DNA of 64,000 nt, from contig NC_085056.1 of NCBI RefSeq assembly GCF_963662255.1, positions 11,830,123 to 11,894,122 of the forward strand. The letters are read 5' to 3'. Positions 60,672 to 64,000 of the stretch are shown piece by piece. Both the position numbers and the translations under genes were made by a program. The stretch's first letter is position 1. Each line of letters opens with the position of its first letter. Under the pieces are notes generated by a model, which did not search any database, had not been told where the DNA came from, and saw only the letters and a program-made list of their open reading frames with translations. This stretch comes from Cinclus cinclus (lineage: Eukaryota; Chordata; Aves; Passeriformes; Cinclidae).

Positions 60672-60762
60672 ATGAGGAGGGCGAGGGCCGGGGGCCCGCG
60701 GGGGGACCCGACGGCCGCGGGTGCGGAGGGCGCCGCGGCGCAGAAGCGCTTCAGGAGGGCAG
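60672..60762 (+). CDS. Possible alternative first coding exon of SALL1 (speculative)
   Basis: An ATG in a favourable context (GCGGCCATGA, with G at -3) opens a frame of 30 codons plus one base. It ends at a strong donor, CAG|GTAAGG (exon end 60762). The overhang is phase 1, identical to SALL1 exon 1 at 59466. Splicing to exon 2 would keep the zinc-finger frame and replace the first 25 residues with an Arg/Ala/Gly-rich peptide (MRRARAGGPRGDPTAAG and 13 more) that lacks the NuRD motif. SALL2 is known to use two alternative first exons in this way. Against it: GC-rich sequence has few stops, a phase match occurs one time in three by chance, and the peptide is low in complexity. A noncoding alternative exon or pure coincidence remain possible. 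Confidence 0.25.
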
Positions 60763-62366
60763 GTAAGGGAGGACCGGGCGCGGCGGAGCCCCTGCGCCTC
60801 CCGGCCTGGCCCCGCCGCTCGGAAGCGCCGAGCGCTTCCCGAAGCAACTTCTCGGGGAACTTCTCCTCTGCCGCGGCCGCTCCGAGCCCGCCGAGCAGCC
60901 CCCGGTCCCCGCCCTGCCCGCGCCTCTCGGCTGCGCCGGGACAGCCGAGGACACGGTCCCGGGCTCCGCGCGTGGCAACGGGGCGGAAAGTTTGCGGGAT
61001 GTTGTGCCTCGCTGGGAGCATTTACCCGGCTTCCGAAATCCCCTTGATGCCCGTCTCGCACACCAGCATACAGATCAGCGCTGGCTCCGCGGAGCTCTGA
61101 GAAACATTTGGGTCCTAAGAGTCGATTTGGGTTTTTAACTGAGTTTTGTGAGCTTTGAACGCACTCGAGTTTTGCCGTTTCCTCAGCATGATCCGCTTTC
61201 TCATCTCAGTAAACGTATTTATTTTTTTAAGATATAATTCCCACTTCCGCTCGAAGTTGGGAGTAGGAGTTGGAGAAGCGTTAGGTTTCTAGTTGTCTTT
61301 CATCGGCCTCCTGTGAAAGAATTTGGAACTTTTTAAAGTGGGCAGAGAAAAGAAAAGCAGAGAGATATTTTTTTTTTCCGCATCTTCACTTCGTATGATT
61401 ACATCTTTTGACATTTGCTATCTTTTTTAGTTTGTTTTTAGTAAGTGGAACAGGTCAAAAACACTTCAAAGTATCTTTTTTTTAAAGTAGCCCTTTTCTT
61501 CTGTTTTTAGTCTTTTGATCTGATTTTGCACATCGTTTTCAAATGAAGTACAGTGGGAGTGTGAGAAAGGAATGTTAACTGAGCAGCTTTCCTGCCTGTT
61601 GCTAAAGGATGTCCTTGAAGTAAGTTGGATCTTGCCTGAAATGATGGCATGGAAGTGAAGCCTTTGTTTAGTTCGGGTGCCTATCTAAAGAAGAGAATGA
61701 CGAAGTTTATTCTGTTTTAAAAATATCGACTAGTTTCCTATGAAAAGCAGCGTGCTCTACTATAAAATCTGCAGGAGCCTCCCCTTTCCCTTCTCTAAGT
61801 GTGGTGTCGGGTTGTGGCTGGTTTACACGGTTGGACGATAAGTTTTTTAAGCCGGTTGCCCAGAAGGTGTGCTTTGTAATCGTGCTTCAGGGTTCAGAAC
61901 GCTGCAGCAGCATTAGCATAGAGCTACCCCCGCCTTTCCGGGGTCCCCGGCCCTGGCAGCAGCTTCTCACTTGAGCAAGACAGGGTGGGTGAGCTACGGC
62001 GGGGACGAGTTTGCGTTATGTGCCTGTGAAATTGCAAAACAAAACTTGGAAATTCCAAGCGCTTCTTTCTTCTCCTTTCCCGCTGTGAATTCAGGTTTGC
62101 TAATCCATGTCCAGCTTGCAGGGCGCAGGCGAGGGGAGCATCGCTGGCTCTGCAGACACTTTTGCAGTAAGGTACTGCTGGGCAGGATTTGGAGCGAATC
62201 AGTAGAGTGGCTCCGTGAAAATTTCTTGCATCTGATTTGAATTCCGGTTTGTTAAAACTTTCTGCTATGGTTTCATATCTAAAGATCAATAGGGGAAAGA
62301 GTTCCTCAGACTGCAACAGCATGTTGGTTTGGCCTTTTTTCTTTTTTTTTGTTTTAATCGCACTCT

Positions 62367-62369
<3 letters not shown>

Positions 62370-62398
<29 letters not shown>
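62370..62398. repeat. Poly(T) homopolymer, 29 nt
   Basis: This is a T run in SALL1 intron 1, preceded by T-rich sequence from 62335. It is not followed by a usable AG acceptor with coding sequence. Confidence 0.9.
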
Positions 62399-62401
<3 letters not shown>

Positions 62402-63653
62402 TTCAAAGCTCATGAGTTCACTCCCACCGGGAAGACTTTCCACTTAAAATATATTTCTAGTACAATGAATGGATAAGTAAGTTTACCCTTGTAAAATCCT
62501 GTGTATGTGCACATTTGATAAAGTCTGTATTGGAGTAACCAGAGCAGGTCTCATATTAATAGCAGAAATTACTTGCAGCGTAAATTATATTCAACAAGTA
62601 ACTAATTACTGGTAGGAGGTGGGTAGGAGATCGTGGGATTATTTCCTTTTGTTAATAACTGCAGCTACTTTCATGACATTTTAGAGTTTTTTTTCCTGGT
62701 TTCTTGGAATTACATTCACTGTTGTAAAGGAACATTTTTGGGGTGCAATAGTCCAAGGCAAAAGTTGTATTGGAGAAATAAACCATCTAGACTTTGACAA
62801 AGAGAAAATATTTACTGCCCTTTCTTTTAAAAGCTCATCAGAACTAGTGCCTTTTCATGTCAGTAATGGACTTTGGTGAATTCCTGCTGCAGCATTATGA
62901 TCTTCCACATAATTGTTACTGGGCCCATGAAATAAAAGAAATTATGATTGCTTTCCTCTGTGGGATCTGGAGGACAGGATGCTTAGGAGACAGAACTGCT
63001 CAGTTAGGCTGCTTTTAGCTCGTTACATAATTAGGCCTTTTTGTGAGGTAGCTGCAGTCTGTTGGTTCAGGATACAGACACTTGGGTTTTTTTTTTTTCC
63101 AAAGGTGAGCCCAGGGTATAGAGGGCCTTGTGAAATATCACTTATGCAGATGCAATTCAGAAATAATTACTGAAACCCATATGGTGGAAGTTGTCTAAAC
63201 CCAATGTTAGTTCAGACCTGTTTTGTGTGTGTTTCCCTTACATAACCTCAGTCTTTGTCTTGCTGCAAAATATTTATGTTTTAGTTTGTACCTTATTTAT
63301 CTTTTTGCTGCTAAGTAGCATCTGGCTCCCCGAGGACAAACCCTCCTGTATATTTAGCTGTACCAGTACTTAGTGCATAACTGGCTTCTAACCATATTCA
63401 TGCTTTAATTGTGAAAACATGAATCTTTATTGAACTGACCTGACATGCCTCAGAAAACACAATTATGATTCTTGAAGCTGTTAGTAAAAAACAAAAGGGG
63501 CAGCTCCTGCCAAAGGCGCCCTGAAGAAGCTGTGCCGTGTGTGTTTTCCACACTTTAAGGTAAATCACACCTTTGTGCTTCCAGTCCCGAAAAACTGAAA
63601 GCTGAAACGTGCGAGCGAAATTGTTGCTTCGTGTCTCTATGGCTGGTGCTAGG

Positions 63654-63670
63654 AAAAAAAAAAAAAAAAA
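63654..63670. repeat. Poly(A) homopolymer, 17 nt
   Basis: This is a simple A run in SALL1 intron 1. Confidence 0.9.
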
Positions 63671-64000
63671 GTGTTCAGCTGTTTTAACCTTTGCTAGCCT
63701 CCTTCCATCCAAAGGTGACAGGGTTCAGATCACAATATGTACTTCAATATCTTGCCAGTGACCCCCGAATTGAGTCTTACTGGTTGCTTAGCAGGAAGTT
63801 AGTAGTTTATTTTAGCTTCACCTTATCAGCTTTGCTTCTTTTGCTAACCCTATTCCCCTGTCACCCCTCAGATGCCAGACCCCCGAAGAGGAGATTGACA
63901 GGTAGTTCCCATAGCTCCGTTTTACCCTCCAAACAACAGGGATTTAGTTTCTTGTCCCCTTGCCAATGTTTATGTAGTCAAAGTTTAGATATAGCCTTAA

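Larger units (their letters stand above)
59500..61110. promoter_or_regulatory. SALL1: CpG island covering the start of SALL1 intron 1
   Basis: CpG density is very high in 59740-60290 and 60490-61000, separated by a T-rich stretch near 60300-60360. Downstream CpG islands of developmental regulators often hold alternative promoters or Polycomb/bivalent chromatin. The long frames here (332 codons -, 275 codons +, 245 codons -, 203 or fewer in others) overlap one another on both strands, are Arg/Gly/Pro/Ala-rich and are not accepted as genes. Confidence 0.7.
59467..64000 (+). other. SALL1: SALL1 intron 1 (5' part)
   Basis: The intron begins GTGAGT. The first 1.6 kb remains CpG-island DNA; from about 61.1 kb it becomes ordinary AT-rich intron with T- and A-rich tracts. 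I saw no exon-2 zinc-finger coding sequence (no CCHC or CCHH pattern in any frame), so the acceptor lies to the right of the window. The possible alternative exon at 60672 and the minus-strand donor at 59532 are listed separately. Confidence 0.85.

Noticed and set aside
60273..61100. 275-codon open frame on the plus strand containing the candidate alternative exon
   Set aside because: It begins in a T-rich tract (Phe/Leu run) and reads through a strong donor at 60762. The full frame is not a credible gene.
59467..64000. Search for SALL1 exon 2 in the window
   Set aside because: No zinc-finger codons and no AG followed by the expected exon-2 start were found. Exon 2 lies outside the window.

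Overview
The window looks like bird (sauropsid) nuclear DNA. About 55 kb of AT-rich, protein-free sequence runs into a large CpG-rich promoter domain at the right-hand end. The bird assignment rests on three things: no Alu, B1 or L1 material; a decayed CR1 terminus near 49.4 kb; and several eroded copies of old sauropsid or amniote repeats (MIR-like tails and the 'GAAGTCAATGGGA' hairpin type). I cannot name the species from sequence alone.

The only protein-coding exon I can defend is the first coding exon of SALL1 (59391-59466, + strand). It encodes the NuRD-recruiting N-terminus [12 protein letters not shown] and ends at a phase-1 GTGAGT donor. The rest of the gene (the zinc-finger exon 2 and exon 3) lies to the right of the window, and 59467-64000 is intron 1. 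The other 59 kb is therefore the upstream flank of SALL1. In tetrapods this flank belongs to a large gene desert, so regulatory elements are the expected content.

Layout: 1-20.2 kb is desert with microsatellites and old repeats. A homeodomain/forkhead motif block lies at 20.26-20.9 kb. Desert follows to 33.2 kb. A MIR-like tail beside a conserved-looking block spans 33.2-34.5 kb. At 39.24-39.93 kb there is an isolated CpG island. Desert then continues to 54.7 kb with several candidate enhancer blocks. From 54.7 to 57.7 kb candidate regulatory blocks become dense, including a second small CpG island at 55.87 kb. The SALL1 promoter CpG domain runs from about 57.7 to 61.1 kb, with the exon inside it. 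Ordinary intronic sequence follows.

The most interesting observations are: an ATG-initiated GC-rich segment at 60672-60762 whose donor has the same splice phase as SALL1 exon 1, so it could encode an alternative N-terminus lacking the NuRD motif; an exact AAG|GTAAGT donor on the minus strand just inside intron 1, which may belong to an antisense or divergent transcript; the orphan CpG island at 39 kb; and a compact FOX + PBX-HOX + MEIS motif cluster at 54.7-54.9 kb. Long open frames elsewhere, mostly through CpG islands or low-complexity tracts, look like composition artefacts.
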